Source: Alteromonas australica
Lineage (GTDB): Bacteria > Pseudomonadota > Gammaproteobacteria > Enterobacterales > Alteromonadaceae
Length of the DNA stretch: 64,000 nt
Direction: 5' to 3'
Assembly: GCF_000730385.1 (NCBI RefSeq)
Contig: NZ_CP008849.1
Coordinates: 2,418,001-2,482,000 of the forward strand
Part shown: positions 44,674-53,457 of the stretch, one piece after another
How the letters are laid out: every line of letters starts with the position of its first letter
How positions within the stretch are numbered: position 1 is the stretch's first letter
Made by a program: the position numbers and the translations under genes
Notes under the pieces: model-generated
Database searches by the model: none
What the model was told of the DNA's origin: nothing
Seen by the model: the letters and a program-made list of their open reading frames with translations, nothing else

Positions 44674-47118
44674 CTATATTGGTGAGCCCGGCGGTAGCGG
44701 TTTCACGTTGAATGAGCCAGGCCACTGTTTTGTTTTCCAATAGGTTTCAAAATAGGTATGGAGAATGTCATATTCATCATTGTCCGCTTCATCGTCCAAC
44801 CATTCATCAAACTCCAGTAGCGCGGTTTCTGCGGCAAGTTTCACTTCAGGCGCCAGAGCGTCACTTGTTACAGTATCCATTATTGCGTTTAGTGCAACCA
44901 GTCGAAGTCGTTTTGCCAATGGACTTTGCTCACCTTTATACCAATGCACCGTCAATATTTGCTTAACCAGTAATTCGACACCTACTTTCTTGCGGCGGTC
45001 GTTGCTACTCGATACTTGCCACTCCAGTCTATTCAACCGCTCAGGGTGCAAAAGTAACCGTAATGAAAAATCACTAGCCGATGCAGCCGCCGACACAGGG
45101 TCTAACATTAATCCCATTTTGCTTTTAAAGTGTTCGCGAGTGATATCACTGCCGTAAGCCGTTGGGGGGATCAGCGCCAACACTGACTCTGGTATTGTAA
45201 GGTATTCAGGGGTGGAGGCTTTTATAAGTTGTTGCATTGCACGCTGCTGCACCTGTGGTGCAACAAAAGTTTGACCTTGGGGAGTGGTGTAATCTCCCTT
45301 CCTCTCATATTCATACACCAGCCCACCCACTTGTTTAGCAACAGCTTCAAGTTGATATCGATGAAGAAGATAAATGGGAACAAGCGCATTTTCTAATGAT
45401 GACAAAGGGGCGTTTGCCGGCAACGTGTTTAACCCTAAATTATCTAATGCTAAACGCCTTACCTCCGATATGTGATCGAATGCATCTAAAGGGTCGTCAC
45501 CATTTTCCCACATATGACCATTGGATGAACCATGGCGTGAACTACGCGTATCTGTATCAGACTTAAACGCCAGCCCTGCATTTCTTCCTTTCACCACAAT
45601 TTTAGCGAGCCCTTCTTGTTCATCACTGATGCTCGCAAAATCTTGATAGCCATAGGCCACAGCATGCTTATCCCAGCTACCAATACCTTTGTCGTACGCT
45701 CCTTCTAAACTTATCTCCCCATTGACTATGGTCAATTTAGGGTGTGGATAATCCATCACAGACGCGCGCTCGTTTTCACTCGCTGCAAAATTGTGGGCAA
45801 TGCCCAAAGTATGGCCGACTTCATGAGCCGACAGTTGCTTAATTCTATCTAGCGCCATTTCCTGTGCCGCTTGAGTGTCATTGCCATTCCCCTCAAACGG
45901 GCTCGTTAAGCCTAGTGCAATTAAATAATCCTGTCGCACGCGCAACGAACCAAGTGTCACGTGCCCCTTAACAATCTCTCCAGTTCGTGGGTCTACTACT
46001 GAAGAACCATAAGACCACCCTCGTGTTGCACGATGAACCCAATTAATGACGTTATAGCGAACATCCATTGGATCGGCACCGTCAGGTAAGACTTTCACTT
46101 GAAACGCATCTTTATAACCTGCTGCTTCAAATGCTTGATTCCACCAACTAGCGCCTTCTTTCAAAGCGCTCATCACCGGCTCGGGGATACCTGGATCAAG
46201 ATAATAGACAATAGGCTCAACCGCCTCACTAACCCCCGCATGGGGGTCTTTTTTATGCAGTCGATGTCTGGTAATAAAGCGCTGTTCTGTGGGCTCATTA
46301 ATGGGGGTGGAGTAGTCGAAAAAACGAAACTTCCAATAGCCAGAATAAGGGTGGTAGTCTCTAGGTTGATAGCCTTCATCAGGTAGCGCAATAAAGGAAT
46401 GATGTAAGTGTACCGTCATACTTTCTGCATCTGGCGTTACCTGTCGAACATATTCTCCAGGTTTTTTTCCTTTAAACGTAACGAGGGCTTCAAGCTCAGT
46501 GTTCAACGCAAATCCTTTCGTCCTCGCCATGTAAACACCACTTCGATTACCATCCACACTATATGTGCCCTGCTTACGGCCGGAGAGTCTATTACCAATC
46601 CCATGAATATCGCTTAATAAGAATGGCGTATAATCAATAAGATTAGCCTGCCCGCTTTTGGCTTTTATAACAAAACCTGCAAGCACCGAATCGGCAAATG
46701 CTTCATCAATACTTTGCTTCTCGGCCACACTCCCGTGTTCGGCACGATATTGGGTATTCAACTGCTTAAGCAATAGCTTGTTTCCAAAACGTTCAAACCG
46801 TATCAAACGTGTCTTACCGAGTTGGCCGCGATCCAGCCCAATATCATTAGAGCCTACACCTTGTGGCAAACTACTTTGAAACAAGTACTCGCTGGCACTG
46901 ACGTCAACCGCCAAATACACGTTGTCGTTATTTTGATCATAATAGAGTGGAATAAGCCCCTCTTTTTTCACCATACCATCGGTAAACTCTTCAATACTTG
47001 GCAGCGCCGCGCTCGCTGAACAGGTAAAAACAATGAGCAATAAAAATAGGGCCACCCAAGGGTAACGCAATGTTGCGCCATCATTTTTTGGCCACTGGGA
47101 TAAGTGCAACTGCAGCAT
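44674..47118 (-). CDS. Secreted zinc-dependent metalloprotease (DUF5117/DUF4953 type)
   Basis: An 814-residue exported protease. A signal peptide near residues 20-38 (LFLLLIVFTCSASAALP) comes first. The zinc site is AHEVGHTLGIAHNFAAS near 431 (HEXXHxxGxxH, metzincin-like), with the Met-turn candidate SVMDYPHP about 15 residues later. VINWVHRATRGWSYGSSVVDPRTGEI upstream is typical of the DUF5117 group. Substrate unknown. It stops just beside the right REP-like palindrome, and an unusual 19-bp palindrome lies 80 bases before its start. Confidence 0.9.
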   Translation of the reverse strand: MLQLHLSQWPKNDGATLRYPWVALFLLLIVFTCSASAALPSIEEFTDGMVKKEGLIPLYYDQNNDNVYLAVDVSASEYLFQSSLPQGVGSNDIGLDRGQLGKTRLIRFERFGNKLLLKQLNTQYRAEHGSVAEKQSIDEAFADSVLAGFVIKAKSGQANLIDYTPFLLSDIHGIGNRLSGRKQGTYSVDGNRSGVYMARTKGFALNTELEALVTFKGKKPGEYVRQVTPDAESMTVHLHHSFIALPDEGYQPRDYHPYSGYWKFRFFDYSTPINEPTEQRFITRHRLHKKDPHAGVSEAVEPIVYYLDPGIPEPVMSALKEGASWWNQAFEAAGYKDAFQVKVLPDGADPMDVRYNVINWVHRATRGWSYGSSVVDPRTGEIVKGHVTLGSLRVRQDYLIALGLTSPFEGNGNDTQAAQEMALDRIKQLSAHEVGHTLGIAHNFAASENERASVMDYPHPKLTIVNGEISLEGAYDKGIGSWDKHAVAYGYQDFASISDEQEGLAKIVVKGRNAGLAFKSDTDTRSSRHGSSNGHMWENGDDPLDAFDHISEVRRLALDNLGLNTLPANAPLSSLENALVPIYLLHRYQLEAVAKQVGGLVYEYERKGDYTTPQGQTFVAPQVQQRAMQQLIKASTPEYLTIPESVLALIPPTAYGSDITREHFKSKMGLMLDPVSAAASASDFSLRLLLHPERLNRLEWQVSSSNDRRKKVGVELLVKQILTVHWYKGEQSPLAKRLRLVALNAIMDTVTSDALAPEVKLAAETALLEFDEWLDDEADNDEYDILHTYFETYWKTKQWPGSFNVKPLPPGSPI

Positions 47119-47198
47119 TAAAGATTTCCTTCTATGTACTTGTATTAATAGTCATAAAGCGAACACGCATTGTTTTCAACGTAACGGGACGAAGGCTA

Positions 47199-47217
47199 CT
47201 CTCCAAGCCTTGGAGAG
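47199..47217. promoter_or_regulatory. Palindrome upstream of the metalloprotease gene
   Basis: CTCTCCAAG and CTTGGAGAG are perfect 9-base arms around a single C. A one-base spacer cannot make a hairpin loop cleanly, so an operator for a dimeric regulator is the more natural reading. Confidence 0.45.
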
Positions 47218-47422
47218 GCCATGCGCTTGATTTATTTGACAATATAAAACAACGAGTTATGTTTTTTATTCTAATTTAACTACCCTACAGCAAGTTGAAA
47301 CTTTTGCCTATTGTTGTTCACCTTAAAATTGGGGGTTCTAAAGAAAATACTTGAATATCGAACCTGGGTGCTCCCTAATAACGCAAAACGTTTTACACCT
47401 TTCAGCATCACAGGTTTTAATC

Positions 47423-48619
47423 TTGAAATTTGCCACACGAGCTACAGAAATATCGCCATTTTTAGCAATGGCTTACGGAGAAAAAGCAGCCCAATTAGCA
47501 GCAACCGGGGCGGATGTGATTCGCCTCAATCTAGGCGAACCTGATTTTGGCGCCCCCACGCCCGTGCTAGACGCCATGAAGGCCTCGCTGGATACGCCAG
47601 ATTATCCCTACACGTCAGCCCTTGGACTACCCGAACTACGTGAAGCCATTGCCAACTTTTACCACAAAAAGCACGGTTTACATGTTCCATCATCTCGTAT
47701 TGTGGTAACTGCAGGCGCTTCAGCCGCACTTCTTCTTGCTAGCGCTGCCCTTGTGGAGCCTGGTGATAATGTCATTTTGGGGGACCCTTCTTACCCTTGT
47801 AATCGACGTTTTCTCAACGCATTCGGAGCAGACGTTAGCTTGGTGCCAACACGAAGTCAGAATAACTTTCAACTCTCCTGTGAAGATGTTAAGAAACATT
47901 GGAAAAGCAATACTAAGGGAGTCTTGATTGCCACGCCAGCGAATCCAACTGGCACCGCTATTTGCCCCGAAGAACTAGCCGCCATAGGCCAGATATGTAA
48001 GGAAAACAACGGCTTTTTGATTGTAGATGAAATATATCTCGATTTGGCTCTAACGCCGCCCCATCAACAAGAAAGCGCACAACTTCACTCTGTATTAGCA
48101 AACCGCAACCTGCAAGACACCCTTATTGTCATCAATAGCTTTTCTAAGTATTTTGGTATGACAGGCTGGCGCCTTGGATGGAGCGTGGTGCCAAATGCAA
48201 TGACGCCTATCGTTGAAAAACTCGCACAAAATTTATTTATTTGCCCGTCAACTCTGTCTCAAAAAGCCGCCCTTGCGTGCTTTACACCAGGTGCGTTAGC
48301 ACAATCAGAAGAAAACAAGAACACACTCAGTGTGCGCGCAAATATAGTATTCAACGCCATTTCAACAATGGGGCTAAGTATTGATGCATACCCAGATGGC
48401 GCATTTTATGCCTACATCAATATCAGTAGTACAAAACTGTCAGCCATTGAGTTTTGCGATGAATTATTGGACACCCACCACGTTGCCCTTACCCCTGGCA
48501 ACGACTTTGGTGAACACAACGCCAGTCAGTACGTGCGTCTCTCCTTCGCCACTGAGGAATCAAGGTTAATTGAAGGTTTAAACCGGCTTGCTCAATTCGT
48601 CGCTTCGTGCCGTAAATAG
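47423..48619 (+). CDS. Class I/II PLP aminotransferase
   Basis: An aspartate/aromatic-type aminotransferase of about 398 residues. I prefer the TTG at 47423, because the sequence from there (KFATRATEISPFLAMAYGEK) matches the family N-terminus; an ATG at 47351 adds 24 unlike residues. RLNLGEPDFGAPTPVLDAM, ATPANPTGTAI, DEIYLDL and the PLP lysine in SFSKYFGMTGWRLGW near 241 are intact. TPGNDFGEHNASQYVRLSFA closes the domain. Substrate unknown. Confidence 0.88.
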   Translation: MKFATRATEISPFLAMAYGEKAAQLAATGADVIRLNLGEPDFGAPTPVLDAMKASLDTPDYPYTSALGLPELREAIANFYHKKHGLHVPSSRIVVTAGASAALLLASAALVEPGDNVILGDPSYPCNRRFLNAFGADVSLVPTRSQNNFQLSCEDVKKHWKSNTKGVLIATPANPTGTAICPEELAAIGQICKENNGFLIVDEIYLDLALTPPHQQESAQLHSVLANRNLQDTLIVINSFSKYFGMTGWRLGWSVVPNAMTPIVEKLAQNLFICPSTLSQKAALACFTPGALAQSEENKNTLSVRANIVFNAISTMGLSIDAYPDGAFYAYINISSTKLSAIEFCDELLDTHHVALTPGNDFGEHNASQYVRLSFATEESRLIEGLNRLAQFVASCRK

Positions 48620-48784
48620 CAGCTCATGGCGTACTACATTGACAAGCTAACAAAGAGACAATACCTGGTTTTAGTCCAACGGTTTCATGAATAGACACCC
48701 ATTATGGAAAAAAATAATCGTGTCGCTTTCTTGTGCGTATATTGAAAGCACAAATACATTTTCATAAGAAGTCAGGAACGAATC

Positions 48785-49963
48785 ATGAGTAATGAACGGG
48801 AATTTGATGTTGTCATATACGGCGCAACAGGCTTTACCGGCAAACTGGTTGCAGAATACTTTCACGCCCAATACAAAGACAATAACCAAGTAAAATGGGC
48901 GATTGCTGGGCGTAATGCTGAGAAGCTAGATGACATAAAAGCATCACTAGGCATAAGTGAAAACGTTTCTACCATTGTCGCCGATGGTGGCGACGCTGAT
49001 GCACTCGATGCCTTAACAAAACGCACCCAAGTGGTATTAACAACGGTGGGGCCATATCAACTATATGGAGAACCATTGCTAAAAGCCTGTGTAGACAACG
49101 GGACGGGTTACACGGATTTGTGTGGGGAGCCCGCATGGATGCATCAAATGATTGGCAAATACCAAACTAAGGCAAAAGAAACTGGCGCGAATATCGTATT
49201 CTCATGCGGCTTTGATTCAGTACCTTTCGATTTGGGCGTGTTTTATTTACAACAGCATGCACATGCAAAAACCGGCGAGCCCATTGATTATGTAAAAGGC
49301 AGAGTACGTAAGATGCAAGGCACATTTTCTGGCGGCACCGCGGCGAGCCTTAAAGCCACTATGGCGGCAGCGCATAAAGACAAGTCCATCATGTCTGCCC
49401 TTATCAACCCTTACTCTCTTGCAGACATGAACAATAAAGCGCCACAACCTGACGGCACCAAACCTTACTATGATGAGGAACTTGGCACCTGGGTAGCCCC
49501 TTTTATCATGGCAGCAATTAATACCAAAAATGTTCATCGCACTAACTTCTTAAATGACTATGCGTATGGAGATGCGTTTCAATACGACGAAATGATGATG
49601 ACAGGCCCCGGCGAAAAGGGAGAAGCTATGGCGAAACACGTCGCCAATGATAAATCTTTAGCCAGCGACAAGGGCCCAAAACCCGGTGAAGGACCAAGTA
49701 AAGAGGAACGAGAAAATGGGTTTTATGATGTTCTATTTGTAGGCCAAGCCACCAATGGTGACACCCTAGCGGTTTCGGTAAAGGGCGATAAAGATCCCGG
49801 ATACGGCTCTACATGTAAAATGATATCAGAATCTGCGCTGTGTCTTTGTCAGGATGTCACTTTACCTGGCGGCTTTTATACGCCAGCAGCAGCCCTTGGG
49901 CAAAATCTCATTCAGCGGCTAGAAGAAAAAGCCGGCTTAACATTTACCATAGAGTCTGAATAA
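48785..49963 (+). CDS. Saccharopine-dehydrogenase-family oxidoreductase
   Basis: A 392-residue Rossmann protein with VVIYGATGFTGKLVAEYF at the N-terminus and AIAGRNAEKLDDIKASLG next, followed by GPYQLYGEPLLKACVDNGT and SCGFDSVPFDLGVFYL. This is the pattern of the saccharopine-dehydrogenase-like trans-acting enoyl reductases. The actual reaction is not known. It has AGGAACG before its start. Confidence 0.88.
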   Translation: MSNEREFDVVIYGATGFTGKLVAEYFHAQYKDNNQVKWAIAGRNAEKLDDIKASLGISENVSTIVADGGDADALDALTKRTQVVLTTVGPYQLYGEPLLKACVDNGTGYTDLCGEPAWMHQMIGKYQTKAKETGANIVFSCGFDSVPFDLGVFYLQQHAHAKTGEPIDYVKGRVRKMQGTFSGGTAASLKATMAAAHKDKSIMSALINPYSLADMNNKAPQPDGTKPYYDEELGTWVAPFIMAAINTKNVHRTNFLNDYAYGDAFQYDEMMMTGPGEKGEAMAKHVANDKSLASDKGPKPGEGPSKEERENGFYDVLFVGQATNGDTLAVSVKGDKDPGYGSTCKMISESALCLCQDVTLPGGFYTPAAALGQNLIQRLEEKAGLTFTIESE

Positions 49964-49995
49964 ACTGCAAAAAAGCCACATTCACGCTTTTCGAT

Positions 49996-50043
49996 ACAAA
50001 AAAGGCCCAATGTTTTCTGCATAACGCACAGTAAACTGGGCCT
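49996..50043 (-). terminator. Terminator of the Tat-aminotransferase gene
   Basis: On the minus strand AGGCCCAGTTT pairs with a slightly imperfect AAACATTGGGCCT over a loop of about 23 bases and runs into six or seven Ts. It lies 45 bases past the stop codon. Confidence 0.65.
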
Positions 50044-50088
50044 ACTTTGGCGCACTATCAGTATTGATTCATGCTAGCCGGTTTCAAT

Positions 50089-51276
50089 TTAAGCTAAAAC
50101 CACCTTTAGCGCCTTCACACACGCATCTGTTTCAGCAGGTGTTCCTACACTAATTCGCGACCAAGTGTCGTAACCAGGCCATGTTCTGCCTACCACTTTA
50201 ATGCCTTGCGCTTTCATCTTTTCTGCAAATTTATCATGTGGCATTCCTGTATCTAGGTAAACAAAATTGCCTTGCGGGTGCTTAGCATAAGGTTGACCTA
50301 GGGCTTCGGCTGCACCAATTAATTTATCTCTCTCAATTTTAATGCGCTTACGCATAACATTAAGGTTTTCATGGTCGTCCATACTCGCCATGCCTGCAAC
50401 AAGCGCTAAATAATTCACGCCCCCCATTCTTAACAGTCTACCCATTGAAGTAGCCTGTTCTGCAGGCATGATTGCGTAACCTAAACGCTGCCCAGCCATG
50501 GCATGAATTTTCGAAAAGGTGCGACAAATCACAACGTTATGCCCCTCAGCAACAAGTTTAGATTGCACATTTGCGGGGTATGCGTCTGACATTTCAATAT
50601 AAGCTTCATCAATAAACACTTGCGCTTTTTTCGACACGCGCTTAGCAAATGCCGTCAGTTTAGCCGCATCTACCATGCTCCCCGTAGGGTTATTTGGGTT
50701 ACACACGTACACCGCCGTTGTATCTTCTGTTACCGCAGCCTCTATCGCGTCTAAATCAAATGTCATATCGGCAGCTAAAGGAACGTAAGTCACATCTGCG
50801 CCCATGAATTCTGCCCCCCGAGGGATCCCTTCATAGGTAGCCATTGACGTAACCAATTTATTACCGTTTTTGGTTATCCAATCTGCATAGCCAAATAAGA
50901 TGGGTGATGAGCCGTTAGTAATTACGACTTGCTCAGGGAGTACACCTTCCTGCTTTGCAATCTTTTTCGCTAGCACGTCTACAGTGGCGTCGGTATAACG
51001 CGCTAAGTTAAGCAATTCGCTTTGCATTGCCTTAGCGGCTTTTTTCGATGGACCAAACGCATTTTCGTTTGACGAAAGCCTAACAAGACCGTCATTCACG
51101 TTTGGTGTAGCCGAAGGAAAATGTTCCGTAGGCATACCCGCTGCGTGTAAATCTTTAACGAAAGAATCAACGCTTGAAGTTAACGCAACAGCGCCTGCGC
51201 CTAAACCGACCGACTTAAGCCATTGCCTGCGTGAATTGTTCTCGGGTTGGAGGTTTTGATTGTTATGTTGACGCAT
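50089..51276 (-). CDS. Tat-exported class I/II aminotransferase (HisC-like)
   Basis: A 395-residue fold-type I PLP protein whose N-terminus carries a twin-arginine signal: SRRQWLKSVGLGAGAVALTSS, at residues 16-36. Export as a folded, PLP-loaded enzyme to the periplasm is therefore predicted. The rest is like histidinol-phosphate aminotransferase: VRLSSNENAFGPSKKA, VCNPNNPTGSMVD, DEAYIEMSD and the PLP lysine in FSKIHAMAGQRLGY near 255. It stands alone with its own terminator. Since no amino-acid biosynthesis is expected in the periplasm, its reaction is open. Confidence 0.88.
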   Translation of the reverse strand: MRQHNNQNLQPENNSRRQWLKSVGLGAGAVALTSSVDSFVKDLHAAGMPTEHFPSATPNVNDGLVRLSSNENAFGPSKKAAKAMQSELLNLARYTDATVDVLAKKIAKQEGVLPEQVVITNGSSPILFGYADWITKNGNKLVTSMATYEGIPRGAEFMGADVTYVPLAADMTFDLDAIEAAVTEDTTAVYVCNPNNPTGSMVDAAKLTAFAKRVSKKAQVFIDEAYIEMSDAYPANVQSKLVAEGHNVVICRTFSKIHAMAGQRLGYAIMPAEQATSMGRLLRMGGVNYLALVAGMASMDDHENLNVMRKRIKIERDKLIGAAEALGQPYAKHPQGNFVYLDTGMPHDKFAEKMKAQGIKVVGRTWPGYDTWSRISVGTPAETDACVKALKVVLA

Positions 51277-51599
51277 ATTTTTCCCTGCCTTAGAAGTGAA
51301 CTCAACCTAGACTAGTCGGGAAAAACGAGGCTTGCAAGCGCCAATTTTCGGTAAATCATTGATATAAATGCACTTTAATTGTGCAACGTTGCACCACGCC
51401 TTGTAAGCTTATTAAACTATTAGGCATTTTTGCTTCTATTAAGTGCAAGGTAAATCAAACGCTGTTTACCAATGCGGTAAACGCCATTATTTTTCCGATA
51501 GTTTTCTCTTCTTTTTTAGAGTAATCCAAGTCTTTCCTATACGAGTAACTACACATAGACGCCAAAATGACCAAAAAGTGAGAAGAGAGGAAACTTATC
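51277..51599. other. Divergent intergenic region with a palindrome
   Basis: 323 bases between the Tat-aminotransferase gene and a small plus-strand gene. It holds the 14-bp palindrome at 51381 and, directly before 51600, GAGAGGAAAC as ribosome site. No further element was recognised. Confidence 0.4.
51381..51394. promoter_or_regulatory. Perfect 14-bp palindrome, possible operator
   Basis: GTGCAACGTTGCAC is fully self-complementary with a central CG, the form seen in LacI-family operators. It lies 105 bases before the Tat-aminotransferase start. Confidence 0.4.
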
Positions 51600-51863
51600 A
51601 TGGCGAAGGATCACGGGAATCAAATTAAGAACGAAGAGACCTATGAAGCATTAAGGGATGAGGGCTATAGCAAGGAGAAGTCTGCTCGCATTGCAAACGC
51701 TCAAGCCAACAACAGCCAATCGCCTTCCCAAAAGGGAGGAAAGGCAGAAAAATATGAAAAGCGCACGAAAAAGGAACTGTATGAGAGGGCAAAAGAAGTG
51801 GGTATCGACGGCCGTTCATCCATGTCGAAAAGTGAGCTGATAGACGCTCTTCGACATCACTAA
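51600..51863 (+). CDS. Small Rho-N/SAP-like protein
   Basis: An 87-residue, highly charged protein. The first part (KNEETYEALRDEGYSKEKSARIANA) resembles DUF7218-type stress proteins; the last 35 residues (TKKELYERAKEVGIDGRSSM, then SKSELIDALR) form a Rho N-terminal or SAP-like helix-extended-helix that often binds nucleic acid. AGAGAGGAAAC precedes the start. Role unknown; relatives often belong to general-stress regulons. Confidence 0.72.
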   Translation: MAKDHGNQIKNEETYEALRDEGYSKEKSARIANAQANNSQSPSQKGGKAEKYEKRTKKELYERAKEVGIDGRSSMSKSELIDALRHH

Positions 51864-51902
51864 GCCTGTAGGTACACGGTGTTCTAACGCTCTGCCAAAG
51901 CA

Positions 51903-52238
51903 TTATTGCCTAACCGCATAGGTTAGCGGGCAATCTAGGTATTTTAATACACGGTTCACTTCCCGCGGTACGTTTACCTGTGCGGTTTTCTCACTTCCTT
52001 GCGCAGTGGCTTCCACGTAGATATCACACTCATCGTAGGCTAACTGTTGTCGAATGAAATAGTCATTCAATTCGTCGAAATGGGCTTCTATCAAGGGCAC
52101 TACGCCGACAAACACCTCTTTTGCTTCATCTTTGTAAAACCAAGCACCACTCACTTCCTTTTTCAGCGTATAGGCTTGCATCATGTCTAAAGATAAAAAT
52201 CGAAAACTGGCGGTTACGGGCTGATCAATGCTTTTCAT
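51903..52238 (-). CDS. Hypothetical cytosolic protein
   Basis: A 111-residue acidic protein without signal peptide or membrane segment. It contains VSGAWFYKDEAKEVFVGVVP and a C-terminal VNRVLKYLDCPL. No family recognised. The frame is open from a clear ATG, and codon use looks like its neighbours, so it is probably real. Confidence 0.55.
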   Translation of the reverse strand: MKSIDQPVTASFRFLSLDMMQAYTLKKEVSGAWFYKDEAKEVFVGVVPLIEAHFDELNDYFIRQQLAYDECDIYVEATAQGSEKTAQVNVPREVNRVLKYLDCPLTYAVRQ

Positions 52239-52352
52239 TTATCACTTAAAGCTAATAGGGAACAAGGGTTTAGTATCCCACATACAACAGGCAAGAAAAA
52301 CCTCGCCTGCCATCAATCCCTTGCTTTCCAAGCATAGCCCCTTGATACACAA

Positions 52353-53042
52353 CTATTGCCCAAACACATAGCCGAATTGTTCAATATCTTTAGCGTACAT
52401 AGTGTTCACTACCTTGAGCAGTTCATCGTCATAATACTCAGTATAATGTTTTTTCACGCGAGACTTTTGCCCGCTAAACATGTGCCTACATTTACGTAGC
52501 AAGGCACGTCGAGGGCTATAAGAGGAATTTTTGTGAGGTAACTGAGCCGCGCCCAATTCTAATTTATTGCAGATAACCGCAAAGGATTCGTGTAAATGTT
52601 CAAAGCGTCCAATGTAATCTACGTTCTGGTTCCCATTTGCATCAAAGAGAAAATCGTACTGTGGAATAACATGTCGATAGGCATCACAGAGGGGATCAGG
52701 GTCTGGTAAACCTTCAAGGACAAACTCTTTTAATGACATTTTGCGATCTATTTTCTTATGCAGATATTCGGAAACGAGTCTTTGCCAGGGGTTACGTACA
52801 AAACCAAAGGTAAAATAGTGCTGATAGGCGTCTTCATCTAGGTGCCCACATGCAACATATTCTTCACTACGCAAGTGCGCTAATCGAGCCGGCCCTTTTG
52901 CGGGGTCGTCATTTTTTGTAATCAGTAATTCCTCGCAGTACTTTTCGTTCACTTCAAGTTTTTCTTTAAAAAACTGTTCTACGCTTTGTCCAGCTGTTTT
53001 AGGGACATGTACAAATACACATTTGAATTTATGAGAAATCAT
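52353..53042 (-). CDS. Sulfotransferase family 2-like protein
   Basis: A 229-residue cytosolic enzyme that probably transfers sulfate from PAPS to a sugar. The 5'-phosphosulfate loop is CVFVHVPKTAGQSVEQFF at residues 8-25, and the 3'-phosphate motif is FGFVRNPWQRLVSEY near 85. The pattern is that of carbohydrate sulfotransferases (Sulfotransfer_2). No glycosyltransferases or PAPS-synthesis genes are adjacent, so the acceptor is unknown. It may be an acquired surface-polysaccharide gene. Confidence 0.85.
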   Translation of the reverse strand: MISHKFKCVFVHVPKTAGQSVEQFFKEKLEVNEKYCEELLITKNDDPAKGPARLAHLRSEEYVACGHLDEDAYQHYFTFGFVRNPWQRLVSEYLHKKIDRKMSLKEFVLEGLPDPDPLCDAYRHVIPQYDFLFDANGNQNVDYIGRFEHLHESFAVICNKLELGAAQLPHKNSSYSPRRALLRKCRHMFSGQKSRVKKHYTEYYDDELLKVVNTMYAKDIEQFGYVFGQ

Positions 53043-53457
53043 AAAAAAGAGTTCACCTTTGCTTTTCTTATTATGGCGAGGTCATCCCCTCCCCTCTAAA
53101 CCTATTGTCATTCATTCCATGCTGCTGGCTTCTCATTCCATGCATATGATATGAACAACCACGTCGCAATTACCGCCTTTGAAATATAAGGCAAATTGCA
53201 GGCCACTTTGTTAGAAATACTTAGGAGTTAATGAAGCAACACTGAAACAACAAAGATGGCAAAGTGTATGACCGTTTAGAAGTATTAAGTGCAAGGCTTT
53301 ACAAAATCTTTGCACTTGTACAAAGGTGACCTTGTTGCTCAAAAGGAGATAAATGACTAATTAGGCGTAGTGAATGTGTATCTTGATCTGCATCAACCCG
53401 TCATGGAGGGCTATCCCTTACACTTTTTCACAGTCTCAAGTTTATAAATGATAGCGT
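53043..53457. other. Intergenic region with an FNR-type promoter
   Basis: 415 bases divergent between the sulfotransferase gene and the unknown gene to the right. The right end holds the FNR site and -10 box. The left part holds no element I could recognise. Confidence 0.4.
53383..53424 (+). promoter_or_regulatory. Class II FNR-type promoter
   Basis: TTGATCTGCATCAA is a perfect FNR consensus (TTGAT-N4-ATCAA). After 22 bases comes the -10 hexamer TACACT (53419-53424), placing the site at -41.5 from a start near 53431. Spacing and hexamer are identical to the hemN promoter. Confidence 0.75.
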
